Shown piece after piece: positions 19,347 to 29,673 of a stretch of 64,000 bases of DNA. Both the position numbers and the translations under genes were made by a program. The notes beneath the pieces are model-generated. The model was not told where the DNA came from and made no database searches. It saw nothing but the letters and a program-made list of their open reading frames with translations. Source of the DNA: Clostridia bacterium (GTDB lineage: Bacteria; Bacillota; Clostridia; UMGS1840; HGM11507); NCBI GenBank assembly GCA_017554615.1, contig JAFZHY010000015.1, positions 30,622 through 94,621 of the forward strand, written 5' to 3'. Within the stretch, counting starts at the first letter, position 1, and every line of letters starts with the position of its first letter.

Positions 19347-19387
19347 GTATACCAACACTAACAGTTTCTCTGTATGTGTTGGTATAC
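19347..19387 (-). repeat. 12-bp perfect hairpin between glgP and malQ
   Basis: GTATACCAACAC (19347-19358) and its exact complement (19376-19387) enclose a 17-base loop that contains ACAG/CTGT. No T-run follows in the direction of transcription, so it is more likely an mRNA-processing or stability element between the two cistrons than a terminator. Confidence 0.6.
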
Positions 19388-19418
19388 TGAAATTTTTATT
19401 AAATTTTATATAAATAAA

Positions 19419-21821
19419 TTATACAACAGGTTTAATGTTCCAGATATCTTTTGCATATTCGGATACACTTCTGTCTGCGGCAAAAAGACCTGCGTTTGCA
19501 ATATTTTTCAAAGACATTTTAGCAAATTTATATTTATCTGCATATGCTTTGTCAACTTCATTATGAATATCGCAGTATGCTTTGAAGTCTGCAAGGCACA
19601 TAAACGGATCTGAGTTGATAAGATTATTATAAATATTGTCAAAATTCTTACCATTTACTCCGTTTTTGATAAATTCTAATACATCACGGATATCTTTGTC
19701 ATTATCATAATAATATCTTGGGTTATAACCGTTTCTGTATAGATTTTCAACTTCATCTGCTCTTAAACCGAAGATAAAGATATTATCTTCTCCGACAGAT
19801 TCGTAAATTTCAACATTTGCACCGTCCATTGTACCTAATGTAACTGCACCGTTAATCATAAGTTTCATATTACCTGTACCAGATGCTTCTTTTCCTGCCT
19901 GAGAAATCTGTTCGCTTATATCTGCAGCAGGAATAATAATTTCAGCAAGTGAAACTCTGTAATCTGCTATAAATACAACCTTCATATAATCTCTAACTTC
20001 AGGGTCTTTTTCTATCATATCAGATAAAGCACATATTAAACGGATAATATCTTTTGCCATATAATACCCTTTTGATGCTTTGGCAGCAAAGATATATGTT
20101 TTAGGCTGAGGTCTTAAACCTTCAAACTTAATCTTGCGATACATATATATAATATGAAGCACATTAAGAAGCTGACGTTTATACTCATGAAGTCTTTTAA
20201 CCTGAATATCAAATATTGAATCACAGTTAACAGTAATTCCGTTTGTTTTTAAAATATAATCTGCAAGTCTTTGTTTGTTTTTATATTTAATATCACAAAG
20301 TTTATCCAAAACTTCTTTATCATCAATAAATTTATTAAAGTCTGCAATTTTAGATAAATCTTTCTTATAAACATCGCCAATCTTTTCTTCTAACAGTTCA
20401 GTTAAAAGAGGGTTTGCCTGACATAGCCATCTTCTGTGGGCAATACCATTTGTAACATTGGTAAGTTTATCAGGGAAAATTTTATGAAACGATGAGAATG
20501 TATCCTGTTTTAATATTTCTGAGTGTAATTTTGATACACCGTTAACATTAAAGCAACATGCCATACAAAGATTTGCCATTTTGACAACTCCGTCAGCGAT
20601 AATAGACATATTGTTGATTTCCCCTGCAAATTCTGAGTGATTTTCATAAATCATATTGCAGAATCTTCTGTTAATTTCTTCAACAATAGAATAAATTCTT
20701 GGCAGGTGAGATTTTATTAAATCTATTGGCCATTTTTCTAAAGCTTCGCTCATAACAGTATGGTTTGTATATGCTAATGTTTTACAGGTTATATCCCATG
20801 CTTTATCCCAAAGGTAACCATAATCATCCATAAGAATTCTCATAAGTTCAGGAACACATAAAGACGGATGAGTATCGTTAATATGGATTATAACTTTTTC
20901 ATGAAGATTATCAAGTGTATTATATTTTTCAAAATGCTTTCTTGTAATCTGTTGCATAGAAGCACTTACAAAGAAATACTGTTGCTTAACTCTTAGTGAT
21001 TTACCATTATAATGGTCATCAGCAGGATATAATACTTTTGAAATTGAACTTGCAATATCTTCTTTTTCACTTGCTTTATGATGTTCGCCCTGTGCGAATA
21101 AGTCCATATCAAATCCCTGTTTAGAGTTTGCGCCCCATAATCTTAGTGTATTAACTGCCTCTGTATCGTATCCTGAGATAAATAAATCATATGGAGTTGC
21201 AGTTATAGGCACATAGTTTACATGCTCTGTTTTTAAACCATTTTCTGTCCAGATTTCGTTGATATCTCCAAAGAATTTAACTTCAACAGATTCATCTTTT
21301 CTTGGAACTAACCAGTGACCGCCAAGATCCAGCCAATCATCAGGGAATTCTGTCTGCCATCCGTCAACAATAACCTGTTTAAAAATACCAAAATCATATT
21401 TAATTGAAAAACCTGTCGCTTTATAACCTAAACTTGTAAGAGAATCCATATAACAGGATGCAAGACGACCAAGACCACCGTTACCAAGACCTGCATCAGG
21501 TTCCATTTCGTAAAGTTCTTCTATATCAAAATTTTCCTTTTTAAGCATTTTTCTGATTTCTTCTTCAATGCCTAAATTCCAAAGGTTATTTCTAAGAGAT
21601 GTACCAACTAAAAACTCCATAGACATATAATATACTTGTTTTGCTTCCTGTTCTCTTGCTTTTTTAGTAAAATTATATCTCTTTTCTGCAAGTATTTCAT
21701 TGGTAACCCCAAGAACAGCCTGATACACCTGTCTTTTACCTGCTCCTGATAAGTCGCAACCAAAATTAATTTTTATATATTTTTCAATTCTTTCTTTAAA
21801 ATCTTTTGCTGTAATGTTCAT
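19419..21821 (-). CDS. glgP: Glycogen phosphorylase (GT35)
   Basis: GlgP releases glucose-1-phosphate from glycogen ends using pyridoxal phosphate. The 800-residue length is normal. The PLP-binding lysine lies in EASGTGNMKLMINGA (about residue 655), followed by TLGTMDGANVEI. Other family blocks are EPDAGLGNGGLGRLASC, YDTEAVNTLRLW and DIQVKRLHEYKRQ. AGGAG precedes the start, and glgA ends 12 bases upstream. Confidence 0.98.
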   Translation of the reverse strand: MNITAKDFKERIEKYIKINFGCDLSGAGKRQVYQAVLGVTNEILAEKRYNFTKKAREQEAKQVYYMSMEFLVGTSLRNNLWNLGIEEEIRKMLKKENFDIEELYEMEPDAGLGNGGLGRLASCYMDSLTSLGYKATGFSIKYDFGIFKQVIVDGWQTEFPDDWLDLGGHWLVPRKDESVEVKFFGDINEIWTENGLKTEHVNYVPITATPYDLFISGYDTEAVNTLRLWGANSKQGFDMDLFAQGEHHKASEKEDIASSISKVLYPADDHYNGKSLRVKQQYFFVSASMQQITRKHFEKYNTLDNLHEKVIIHINDTHPSLCVPELMRILMDDYGYLWDKAWDITCKTLAYTNHTVMSEALEKWPIDLIKSHLPRIYSIVEEINRRFCNMIYENHSEFAGEINNMSIIADGVVKMANLCMACCFNVNGVSKLHSEILKQDTFSSFHKIFPDKLTNVTNGIAHRRWLCQANPLLTELLEEKIGDVYKKDLSKIADFNKFIDDKEVLDKLCDIKYKNKQRLADYILKTNGITVNCDSIFDIQVKRLHEYKRQLLNVLHIIYMYRKIKFEGLRPQPKTYIFAAKASKGYYMAKDIIRLICALSDMIEKDPEVRDYMKVVFIADYRVSLAEIIIPAADISEQISQAGKEASGTGNMKLMINGAVTLGTMDGANVEIYESVGEDNIFIFGLRADEVENLYRNGYNPRYYYDNDKDIRDVLEFIKNGVNGKNFDNIYNNLINSDPFMCLADFKAYCDIHNEVDKAYADKYKFAKMSLKNIANAGLFAADRSVSEYAKDIWNIKPVV

Positions 21822-21833
21822 TTTTAACTCCTA

Positions 21834-23255
21834 TTATACTAATTCTTTATACATTTTTATATATTGTTCAGCAGGATAATTCCAGCTGACATCTTTTGCC
21901 ATAGCATTTTTTCTAACTGTTTTAAAGTTTTCTTTATCGTAATAAAGTTCAATACCTCTTTTGATAGCGTCAAGCATATCGTAACTGTTGTAACTTTGGA
22001 ATGTTATACCGCATCCTTCCTTTGTTACAGGGTTATAAGGCTCAACAGTATCTTTAAGCCCGCCAACTGTATGAACGATAGGAATTGTACCATATCTCAT
22101 TGCTATTAACTGAGATAATCCACATGGTTCAGATTTTGAAGGCATTAAGAACAAGTCTGCTCCGGCATAAAGTTTTGATGCCATAGACGCTGAGAATTTA
22201 ATTATACTTCTAATCTTATCATGTCTTCTGTGTTCCCAACCTCTTAGCATATTTTCATATTCTTCTGCACCTGTGCCCAAAATTAAAAGCTGCATAGGCA
22301 GGTTGGCAATTTCGTCCATAACAGGATAGAATAAGTCAAGCCCTTTTTGCTTGGTAAGTCTTGTAACCATAGCAATAACAGGAACATCCTCATCTGTTGA
22401 TAGAGCCATACTCTTTTGAAGATCTAACTTGTTATATCTTTTATTCCTGATTTTAGAATAATTATATTTTGTTTTTATAAATTCATCATTATCTGGATTA
22501 AATACATTAGTATCAATACCGTTTATAATTCCTCTTAGTTTATCTCTTCTTGCATTTAATATATGATGAAGACCAAATGAGTGTTCTTCTCTTAAAATTT
22601 CTTCCGCATAATTATTACTTACGGTAGAAACAAGGTCGGCAGATTCAATACCTGCTTTTAATATATTTATATCACCGTCATACATAAGAACAGATTTATG
22701 GCATAAATCTAAACCAAATAACTGACCTAATATATAAGGGTCAAACTTACCCTGGAATTCAATATTATGAATTGACAGAACAGTTTTTATATTCTTATAT
22801 TCGTCTCTTAATCTGTAATAAGCGTTAAGATAAACAGGAATCATTGCAGTATGCCAGTCATTCGCGTTAATAATATCCGGAATAAAATCGATAATCGGAA
22901 GAACTTCTAAAACTGCACGTGAAAAGAATGCAAAAATTTCTCCGTCATCATATGCTCCGTAAACTTTTTCACGATGGAAATACTGCTCATTATCTATAAA
23001 ATAATAAATAACTCCATCAACTTCACATTTAAATATTCCGCAATAATTGTTTCTCCAACTGTTGCTTACATTAATATTTGTAATGTACTCTAATTTGTTT
23101 CTCATTTCAGGCTTGATGGCAGAATATAAAGGTAATATAACTCTTGCATCAATACCCTTTTGGTTTAGTTCTTTGGGTAAACCACCCATAACATCTCCAA
23201 GCCCTCCGACTTTTACAAAAGGAGCGGCCTCAGACGCTGCGAAAAGAATTTTCAT
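21834..23255 (-). CDS. glgA: Glycogen synthase (GT5)
   Basis: GlgA adds ADP-glucose units to glycogen. It is 473 residues. The substrate-binding N-terminal loop is VKVGGLGDVMGGLPKEL, the acceptor region NANDWHTAMIPVYL and the C-terminal nucleotide site SKSEPCGLSQLIAMRYG with TVGGLKDTV. GGAAGGA precedes the start. The 113-base gap from glgD carries a possible promoter and a leader hairpin, so glgA-glgP-malQ may be adjusted separately from glgB-glgC-glgD. Confidence 0.98.
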   Translation of the reverse strand: MKILFAASEAAPFVKVGGLGDVMGGLPKELNQKGIDARVILPLYSAIKPEMRNKLEYITNINVSNSWRNNYCGIFKCEVDGVIYYFIDNEQYFHREKVYGAYDDGEIFAFFSRAVLEVLPIIDFIPDIINANDWHTAMIPVYLNAYYRLRDEYKNIKTVLSIHNIEFQGKFDPYILGQLFGLDLCHKSVLMYDGDINILKAGIESADLVSTVSNNYAEEILREEHSFGLHHILNARRDKLRGIINGIDTNVFNPDNDEFIKTKYNYSKIRNKRYNKLDLQKSMALSTDEDVPVIAMVTRLTKQKGLDLFYPVMDEIANLPMQLLILGTGAEEYENMLRGWEHRRHDKIRSIIKFSASMASKLYAGADLFLMPSKSEPCGLSQLIAMRYGTIPIVHTVGGLKDTVEPYNPVTKEGCGITFQSYNSYDMLDAIKRGIELYYDKENFKTVRKNAMAKDVSWNYPAEQYIKMYKELV

Positions 23256-23277
23256 ATTTTATCCTTCCATTCTTACA

Positions 23278-23323
23278 TATAGCCTTTGCATATTGCAAAG
23301 GCTATACATTTTTTTATATTATA
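23278..23323 (-). promoter_or_regulatory. Extended -10 element and 5' leader hairpin upstream of glgA
   Basis: Leftward there is TGTTATAAT (23326-23318), an extended -10, without a clear -35. About 12 bases on, TATAGCCTTTGCA and its exact complement (23278-23290 and 23294-23306) form a 13-bp stem with a 3-base loop. The hairpin would sit at the very 5' end of a glgA transcript, a position where hairpins often protect mRNA. It lacks a T-run, so it is not a good terminator for glgD. Confidence 0.5.
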
Positions 23324-23368
23324 ACATAAATTTAATAGATTGCATATGTGAATATTGAACAATTTTTA

Positions 23369-24487
23369 CTATACAGTTTTACCTTTATTTATCATAAATG
23401 GCATTTTTTCTGTTCCTGAAAGAAGTTTTCCTTCGGTAACTTTAACACCAACATCTGTTATAACACAGTTAAGATTTGCATCTTTTTCAATAATTGTTCC
23501 CTGCATTATAATAGAATTTTTAACAACTGCGCCTTCTTTAACTATTACATCACGGAACACTATACAATTTTCAATTGTTCCTTCAATTTTTGCTCCGTCT
23601 GCAACAAGTGAATTAACAACTTTTGCTTTATCGCCATACATTGTAGGAACAGAATCTTTAATTCTTGTAAGAATATGATTTTTTCCGTGGAAAAGTTCCA
23701 TTCTTACATCTTTATTAAGTAAGTCCATATTGGTTTTATAGAAATCTTCTAATGAGTTAATGGAAGAAACATATCCGTCAACTTTATAACCGTAAATGTT
23801 ATATTCATTAAAACTGTGAGCAATAACATTTTTCTTTAATGAATACCAGCCGTAAGTGATACCTTTTTCAATTAAAGAAATAAGCAAATCTTTCTTGATT
23901 ATTACAATATTTAACTGAATATTAACATTTTCAGGAACATTTTTACTGTGATACATAGTATCAATAAGTTTTGAGTTTTCATCAAGTGAAACTTCAAGTT
24001 CGTTTTCCTGCCCTGCCCCACTCTTGTAATATGCAAAAGTTATATCAGATTTTTTATCCTCATGGAATTTCATAAAATCTTTAAGGTCAATATTCATAAT
24101 AATATTTGAGTCACTAAGGATACAATATTCAGGAAGTGCACTCTCAATATAGTGCATAACGCTGTTTAACGCTTCAATTTTATTTGTAACAACACCTGTA
24201 CTGCTGTTTTCTGAAAACGGAGTAAGGAATTTTAGTCCGCCGTTTTTTCTGTTAAGATCCCAGTCTTTACCTCCGCCTACGTGGTCCATAAGAGAAGCGT
24301 ATTTATTTTTTGTAACAAGCCCTATATTATGCACACCTGCACCAACCAATGCAGATAAAACGAAATCTATTACTCTGTATCTTCCGCCAAACGGAATAGA
24401 TGCAATAGCACGGTTACTCGCAAGTTCATTTACTCTTTCAGTTTCGTATCCGTAATTGTCTGAAAATAATATACTAAAAGCATTCAT
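23369..24487 (-). CDS. glgD: GlgD, non-catalytic subunit of ADP-glucose pyrophosphorylase
   Basis: GlgD pairs with GlgC in many Firmicutes and modulates ADP-glucose synthesis. It is 372 residues with the nucleotidyltransferase fold and C-terminal left-handed beta-helix (hexapeptide repeats, about residues 280-360). The N-terminal nucleotide loop is degenerate: where GlgC has GGQGNRL, GlgD has SDNYGYETERVNEL. IPFGGRYRVIDFVLS is kept. It starts 12 bases after glgC with an AGGAGG site. Loss of the loop supports a regulatory rather than a catalytic role. Confidence 0.95.
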   Translation of the reverse strand: MNAFSILFSDNYGYETERVNELASNRAIASIPFGGRYRVIDFVLSALVGAGVHNIGLVTKNKYASLMDHVGGGKDWDLNRKNGGLKFLTPFSENSSTGVVTNKIEALNSVMHYIESALPEYCILSDSNIIMNIDLKDFMKFHEDKKSDITFAYYKSGAGQENELEVSLDENSKLIDTMYHSKNVPENVNIQLNIVIIKKDLLISLIEKGITYGWYSLKKNVIAHSFNEYNIYGYKVDGYVSSINSLEDFYKTNMDLLNKDVRMELFHGKNHILTRIKDSVPTMYGDKAKVVNSLVADGAKIEGTIENCIVFRDVIVKEGAVVKNSIIMQGTIIEKDANLNCVITDVGVKVTEGKLLSGTEKMPFMINKGKTV

Positions 24488-24499
24488 ATTACTTTCCTC

Positions 24500-25711
24500 C
24501 TATTCTCTTCCCTGATTTGGTGCAATCATTTCGCCAGGTAAAACAACCTGACCTGATTTAACAACTGCACCCTGACCTATAACTGCTACTCCCCATTTTT
24601 CAGGATTTTTAAACTCTTCAGGGGCTGCTCCGATAACTGCGCCATCTTCTATAACAACATCATCTGCAATAATAGCATATTTAACAACTGCATCTTTGCC
24701 TATTTTTGTATTACGCATTACAACAGAGTATTCAACATCGGCATCCTTTTCAACGGTTACATCTGAGAATAGTATAGAATAATTAAGTTTACCGTTAACA
24801 TAACACCCTTCTGTTACCATAGAATTTACGATATTTGCATTATCATCGATATAATGAGGTGTTGTAACATCATGTCTGCAATAAATTCTCCAAAGTGGAT
24901 CCCATATATTTATAGCAATACTTGGGTTAAGTAAGTCCATATTGGCTTCCCAAAGATTATCTATTGTACCAACATCTTTCCAGTAACCTTCAAACGGATA
25001 TGCAAACATCTTCTGGTTATCATTAAGCATTGCAGGAATTATATCCTTACCAAAGTCATTAGATGTATTTTCGCCTTTTTCTTCATCACGGATAAGGTAT
25101 TCTCTTAATTTTTCCCACTTGAATATGTAGATACCCATTGATGCTTTATTAGATTTAGGCACTTTTGGTTTTTCTTCAAATTCTCTTATGGAAAGGTCAT
25201 CATTAGTATTCATAATACCGAAACTTGAAGCCTGTTCAATAGGCACATCCATAACTGCAATTGTTGCGTCAGCACCCTTTTCTTTATGATAACTAAGCAT
25301 TTTTGAATAGTCCATTTTATATACATGGTCGCCTGAAAGTATAAGAACATATTCAGGATCATACTGCTCTATAAAATTAATATTTTGATAGATTGCATTC
25401 GCTGTACCTTTATACCAGGAAGCAGAACTTCCTGTGTAAGGAGGTAAGATATAAACACCACCGTTCATTCTGTCAAGATCCCATGGCTGACCGTTCCCGA
25501 TATACGAGTTAAGTTCCAAAGGACGATATTGGGTAAGTACCCCGACGGTATCTATACCTGAATTTGTGCAATTTGAAAGTGTAAAATCAACAATTCTGTA
25601 CTTACCACCAAACGGAACTGCGGGTTTTGCACGTTGGTTAGTTAAAACATACAGTCTGTTTCCCTGACCGCCTGCTAAAAGCATGGCAATCATTTCTTTC
25701 TTTTTAGCCAT
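24500..25711 (-). CDS. glgC: Glucose-1-phosphate adenylyltransferase
   Basis: GlgC makes ADP-glucose from ATP and glucose-1-phosphate, the committed step of glycogen synthesis. It is 403 residues. Visible are the nucleotide loop [14 protein letters not shown] (about residue 12), [17 protein letters not shown], the sugar-phosphate region [19 protein letters not shown] and a C-terminal beta-helix domain. The ribosome binding site is GGAGG. It lies 16 bases after glgB. Confidence 0.98.
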   Translation of the reverse strand: MAKKKEMIAMLLAGGQGNRLYVLTNQRAKPAVPFGGKYRIVDFTLSNCTNSGIDTVGVLTQYRPLELNSYIGNGQPWDLDRMNGGVYILPPYTGSSASWYKGTANAIYQNINFIEQYDPEYVLILSGDHVYKMDYSKMLSYHKEKGADATIAVMDVPIEQASSFGIMNTNDDLSIREFEEKPKVPKSNKASMGIYIFKWEKLREYLIRDEEKGENTSNDFGKDIIPAMLNDNQKMFAYPFEGYWKDVGTIDNLWEANMDLLNPSIAINIWDPLWRIYCRHDVTTPHYIDDNANIVNSMVTEGCYVNGKLNYSILFSDVTVEKDADVEYSVVMRNTKIGKDAVVKYAIIADDVVIEDGAVIGAAPEEFKNPEKWGVAVIGQGAVVKSGQVVLPGEMIAPNQGRE

Positions 25712-25727
25712 ATTAAATTACCTCCGG

Positions 25728-27617
25728 TCATTTATTTTTCTTATAATTTTTTTTATAAAAATATGTTGTTGAAAAAGCAGGGATGCTAATGGAAATATAG
25801 TAGTCTCTGCCATGCATTTTTCCTTTTTTAGCATTTACTTTACCATTTGAGATACCTTTGCCCCCGTAAAGAGAACTGTCAGAAGAAAATATCTCATCAT
25901 ATACTCCGCTTTTTGGAACTCCGATTTTATAATCTTTATGAGTAACACCTGAGAAATTACATACACAAAGCACTGCATTTCCCTCTTTATCATAACGGAA
26001 GAAGGATATTATATTATTATTGTCATCATCAAGTGCTGCCCAGTCAAATCCGTCCCATGTATTATCAAGTTCCCAGAACGGTGTTTTATTTATATAAACA
26101 TTATTTAAATCTTTAACAAAGGTATTTAATTCTTTGTGTTTATCAAAGCCCAAAAGCGTCCAGTCAAGTTCTTTCTCTTCGTTCCACTCTATAAACTGAC
26201 CGAATTCACTGCCCATAAACAGAAGTTTTTTACCAGGGTGTGCATACATATAACCGTAATATGCTCTTAAGTTAGCGAACTTATCTTCATAGTCGCCAGG
26301 CATTTTGGAAATGAGCGATTGCTTTCCGTGAACAACTTCGTCGTGTGAAAGAGGTAAAACAAAGTTTTCAGAAAAAGCGTAGGTTAATGAAAAGGTTAAG
26401 TTGTTATGTACACCTTTTCTCATAAACGGATCCTGTTTAATGTATAGCAGTGAATCATTCATCCAGCCCATATTCCATTTATAGTTAAATCCAAGCCCAC
26501 CGTCAGACACAGGGTAAGTAACCATAGGCCACGCTGTAGATTCTTCTGCTATCATCATAACGCCTTTGAATTCTTCAAATACTCGTGTATTTAATTTCTG
26601 TAAGAACTCTTTGGCTTCCATATTACCGTTGCCACCGTATTTATTAGGTCTCCACATTCCGTGTTTTCTTCCATAGTCTAAATAAAGCATGGATGCAACA
26701 GCGTCAACTCTTAAACCGTCAATATGGTATTTATCAAACCAGAAACATGCATTGGAAATTAAAAAGCAGTTAACTTCATTTTTTCCATAGTCAAAAATTC
26801 TTGTTCCCCAGTCCGGATGTTCTCTTTTAAATTCATCGGCATATTCATAAAGATAACTTCCGTCAAACTCATAAAGACCATGAGCATCTTTTGGGAAATG
26901 AGCAGGTACCCAGTCTAAAATAACACCAATGTTGTTTTTATGGCAAAGATTAACAAATTCCATAAATTCTTTTGGAGTTCCATAACGCGATGTTGGTGCA
27001 TAGTATCCTGTAACCTGATATCCCCATGATTTATCGTAAGGATATTCTGATAGAGGCATAAGTTCTACATGTGTATAGCCCATTTCTTTAACATACGGAA
27101 TAAGTTCTTCTGCAATTTTTAAGTAACTGTAAGGATTTCCATCTTTATATTTCTTCCATGAACCGATATGCACTTCATAGATATTAACAGGCTTGTTATA
27201 AGGGGCAACCCTGTTTTCCATCCAGGTATTATCACTCCATTTAAAATTGTCTGTATCATACACTTTAGATGCAGTGCCAGGTCTTGTTTCACAGTGGAAA
27301 CCGTATGGGTCAGCCTTATAAAACTCCCCTTTATCTTCTGTAACTATAAGATATTTATAACTGTCAAACTCTTTAACACCTTTTATAACACATTCAAAAA
27401 TTCCGCCCTGTGTTATTCGGTATGCTCTGTACTGGTATTTATCCCAGTTATTAAATGAGCCTGAAACATAAACTTCTTTTGCATTAGGAGCCCACACTCT
27501 GAAAATGCATAAGTCGTCTTTCATATGAGCGCCTAAGTATTCGTATGATTTATAATTAGTTCCTTCATGGAAAAGATACTCGGCTAATTTATTCTTTTCA
27601 TTTGCAAATTCATTCAT
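25728..27617 (-). CDS. glgB: 1,4-alpha-glucan branching enzyme (GH13)
   Basis: GlgB introduces alpha-1,6 branches into glycogen. Starting at the ATG at 27617 it has 629 residues: an N-terminal CBM48 domain (FRVWAPNAKEVYVSGSFN), the barrel and a C-terminal beta domain. Catalytic blocks are LDWVPAHFPKDAHGL, GLRVDAVASMLYLDY (nucleophile), IAEESTAWP (acid/base) and LSHDEVVHGK. An ATG 22 codons upstream is unlikely as the start because it overlaps the -10 of the promoter at 27682-27710. No strong ribosome binding site precedes 27617 (AAGAAAG). It heads the glycogen operon. Confidence 0.95.
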   Translation of the reverse strand: MNEFANEKNKLAEYLFHEGTNYKSYEYLGAHMKDDLCIFRVWAPNAKEVYVSGSFNNWDKYQYRAYRITQGGIFECVIKGVKEFDSYKYLIVTEDKGEFYKADPYGFHCETRPGTASKVYDTDNFKWSDNTWMENRVAPYNKPVNIYEVHIGSWKKYKDGNPYSYLKIAEELIPYVKEMGYTHVELMPLSEYPYDKSWGYQVTGYYAPTSRYGTPKEFMEFVNLCHKNNIGVILDWVPAHFPKDAHGLYEFDGSYLYEYADEFKREHPDWGTRIFDYGKNEVNCFLISNACFWFDKYHIDGLRVDAVASMLYLDYGRKHGMWRPNKYGGNGNMEAKEFLQKLNTRVFEEFKGVMMIAEESTAWPMVTYPVSDGGLGFNYKWNMGWMNDSLLYIKQDPFMRKGVHNNLTFSLTYAFSENFVLPLSHDEVVHGKQSLISKMPGDYEDKFANLRAYYGYMYAHPGKKLLFMGSEFGQFIEWNEEKELDWTLLGFDKHKELNTFVKDLNNVYINKTPFWELDNTWDGFDWAALDDDNNNIISFFRYDKEGNAVLCVCNFSGVTHKDYKIGVPKSGVYDEIFSSDSSLYGGKGISNGKVNAKKGKMHGRDYYISISIPAFSTTYFYKKNYKKNK

Positions 27618-27681
27618 TTGAAAACCAACTTTCTTATACAAAATGTCCAAAAAATATATCAAGTTATGCATTTTTTTTATC

Positions 27682-27710
27682 ATTATATCACAGTTTTTTA
27701 TATTTGTACA
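27682..27710 (-). promoter_or_regulatory. Promoter of the glycogen operon (glgB)
   Basis: Leftward: -35 TGTACA (27710-27705), a 17-bp spacer, -10 TATAAT (27687-27682). The start would be near 27675, about 58 bases before the glgB ATG. Confidence 0.65.
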
Positions 27711-27743
27711 CTATTTTTTAATAAAAATATAAATTTAATTTTC

Positions 27744-27772
27744 TTGACAAGATTTTTTAAACATAGTATTCT
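27744..27772 (+). promoter_or_regulatory. Promoter of the divergent GH13 gene
   Basis: -35 TTGACA (27744-27749), a 17-bp spacer, -10 TATTCT (27767-27772), then GGAGG and the ATG at 27794. The 5' leader is very short (about 15 bases). Confidence 0.78.
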
Positions 27773-27793
27773 TAACATATTTGGAGGTAATAT

Positions 27794-29623
27794 ATGCAAG
27801 AAGTAATTTATAATTCACGAAATAAGATATATAAACACCCTTTTGGTGGTGTTAAAACAGATGAATATGTTGAATTTAATATAGATATATTAAACACTGT
27901 ACCTTCTTCGGAAGTCTATCTTGTATACCATGAAGACAACAGTAATGAGTCTATATATATTTATATGGACAAAATCTTAAGTTATGACAATTACAACAGA
28001 TTTTACTGCAAAGCAAAGTTTGATATTTCCAACCTTTATTTTTATCATTTTGAAATAAGAGATAATGGCTTGGTAAAATTTGTAGGAATAAAAGATAACA
28101 TTTCAACAATCGGTGAATGGCTTCCTGAATGGCAACTTACAGTTTTTGATAAAGACTTTGATACACCTTCCTGGGTTAAGGGTGCAACAATGTATCAGAT
28201 TTTTCCTGACAGGTTTGCAAAAAGCGAAAAATTTAGGCCTAAAAAGTCCAAAAACGAAAGAAAAATGCATAAAGAGTGGGATGAAATTCCTGAATTTATT
28301 TATGACACACCAGACTATAAGGCAAATGATTACTTTGGCGGAAATATACTGGGTATAATAGAAAAACTTGATTATATTAAAGAACTTGGTATAGATATCA
28401 TTTATCTTAACCCTGTATTTGAAAGTCCTGAATATCACAGATACAGTACAGGCAATTATTTTAACATTGACCCGTATTTCGGGACAAATGAAGACTTTTC
28501 CCTTTTGTGTAAGGAATGTGCAAAAAGAGATATAAAAGTTATTTTAGACGGAGTTTTCAGCCATACAGGCGCTGACAGTATTTACTTTAATAAATATGGA
28601 AACTACGACTCGTTAGGGGCATATAATTCCCCTGATTCTCCTTATTATGACTGGTATAGTTTTATAGAATATCCTGATGTTTATGAAAGTTGGTGGGGGT
28701 TTTCAAACCTACCTAATGTTAATGAAAACAACCCTAAATATACAGAATATATTACAGGTAAAGATGGAGTTATAGAACACTGGCAGAACATGGGATGTTC
28801 AGGCTGGAGACTGGATGTTGCAGATGAGTTACCTGATGAATTTATTGACAATTTGTATAAAACTTCAAAAAATAACAATAAAAATTCCTTTATTATAGGC
28901 GAAGTGTGGGAGGATGCAACAAACAAATTCGCTTACGGTAAAAGAAGAAGATATCTTTTAGGCGGTCAGATGGACAGTGTTATGAATTACCCTTGGAGAA
29001 CTGCCATTTTAGAATTTGTAAAATTTAAAGATGAAAACCTTTTTAACGAAAGAATTTATTCAATAATTGAAAATTATCCACCATGTGTTGTTAACTCTCT
29101 TATGAACAGTTTATCCACTCACGATACATTTAGAGCGATAAACTATCTTGGAGTTAACGAAGAAGTTAAAAAGGAAGATTACAGTAAATACATTTTATCC
29201 GAAGAAGAATATACAAACGGTAAAAACAAACTAATTTTTGCAACATTTTTACAGTTTACTCTTCCTGGAATTCCATCGGTATACTATGGAGATGAAGTAG
29301 GGCTTGACGGATTTTCCGACCCATACTGCAGAAAGACATATCCATATGGTAAAGAAGATTTTGAACTTCTCTCCTATTTTAAAGAGTTATCTAATGTAAG
29401 AAAGAAGAATAAAAAAGATTTAACTTCTGATTTTAGTTTGTTTTATAAAGAGAAAGGTTTTTATTCTTTTAAAAGAGGTAATCTTTTATGCGGTATTAAC
29501 TTAAGCGATAATACAGTTACTATAAATTGTGAAAAAGAAAATATAGAATTTTCCTTAGGAAAAATCGAAAAAAATGAAAACGGATATAATATATATCCAA
29601 ATTCTTTATTTATTTTATCTTAG
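27794..29623 (+). CDS. GH13 glycoside hydrolase (neopullulanase/cyclomaltodextrinase type)
   Basis: The 609-residue protein has an N-terminal beta-sandwich of about 120 residues, like CBM34, then a GH13 barrel: region II DGVFSHTGADS, nucleophile in GWRLDVADELP, acid/base in IIGEVWEDA and LSTHDTFRA, followed by a C-terminal beta domain. There is no signal peptide, so it acts in the cytoplasm, most likely on maltodextrins or cyclodextrins. It is divergent from the glycogen operon and probably supplies or trims glucans for GlgP and MalQ. The exact substrate cannot be told from sequence. Confidence 0.9.
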   Translation: MQEVIYNSRNKIYKHPFGGVKTDEYVEFNIDILNTVPSSEVYLVYHEDNSNESIYIYMDKILSYDNYNRFYCKAKFDISNLYFYHFEIRDNGLVKFVGIKDNISTIGEWLPEWQLTVFDKDFDTPSWVKGATMYQIFPDRFAKSEKFRPKKSKNERKMHKEWDEIPEFIYDTPDYKANDYFGGNILGIIEKLDYIKELGIDIIYLNPVFESPEYHRYSTGNYFNIDPYFGTNEDFSLLCKECAKRDIKVILDGVFSHTGADSIYFNKYGNYDSLGAYNSPDSPYYDWYSFIEYPDVYESWWGFSNLPNVNENNPKYTEYITGKDGVIEHWQNMGCSGWRLDVADELPDEFIDNLYKTSKNNNKNSFIIGEVWEDATNKFAYGKRRRYLLGGQMDSVMNYPWRTAILEFVKFKDENLFNERIYSIIENYPPCVVNSLMNSLSTHDTFRAINYLGVNEEVKKEDYSKYILSEEEYTNGKNKLIFATFLQFTLPGIPSVYYGDEVGLDGFSDPYCRKTYPYGKEDFELLSYFKELSNVRKKNKKDLTSDFSLFYKEKGFYSFKRGNLLCGINLSDNTVTINCEKENIEFSLGKIEKNENGYNIYPNSLFILS

Positions 29624-29627
29624 ATTT

Positions 29628-29663
29628 AAAAAACCCGAAATGTTTACCATTTCGGGTTTTTTT
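29628..29663. terminator. Bidirectional terminator between GH13 and SLH genes
   Basis: AAACCCGAAATG and CATTTCGGGTTT pair around a 5-base loop, flanked by A-runs on the left and T-runs on the right. Confidence 0.95.
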
Positions 29664-29673
29664 ACAACAAATT

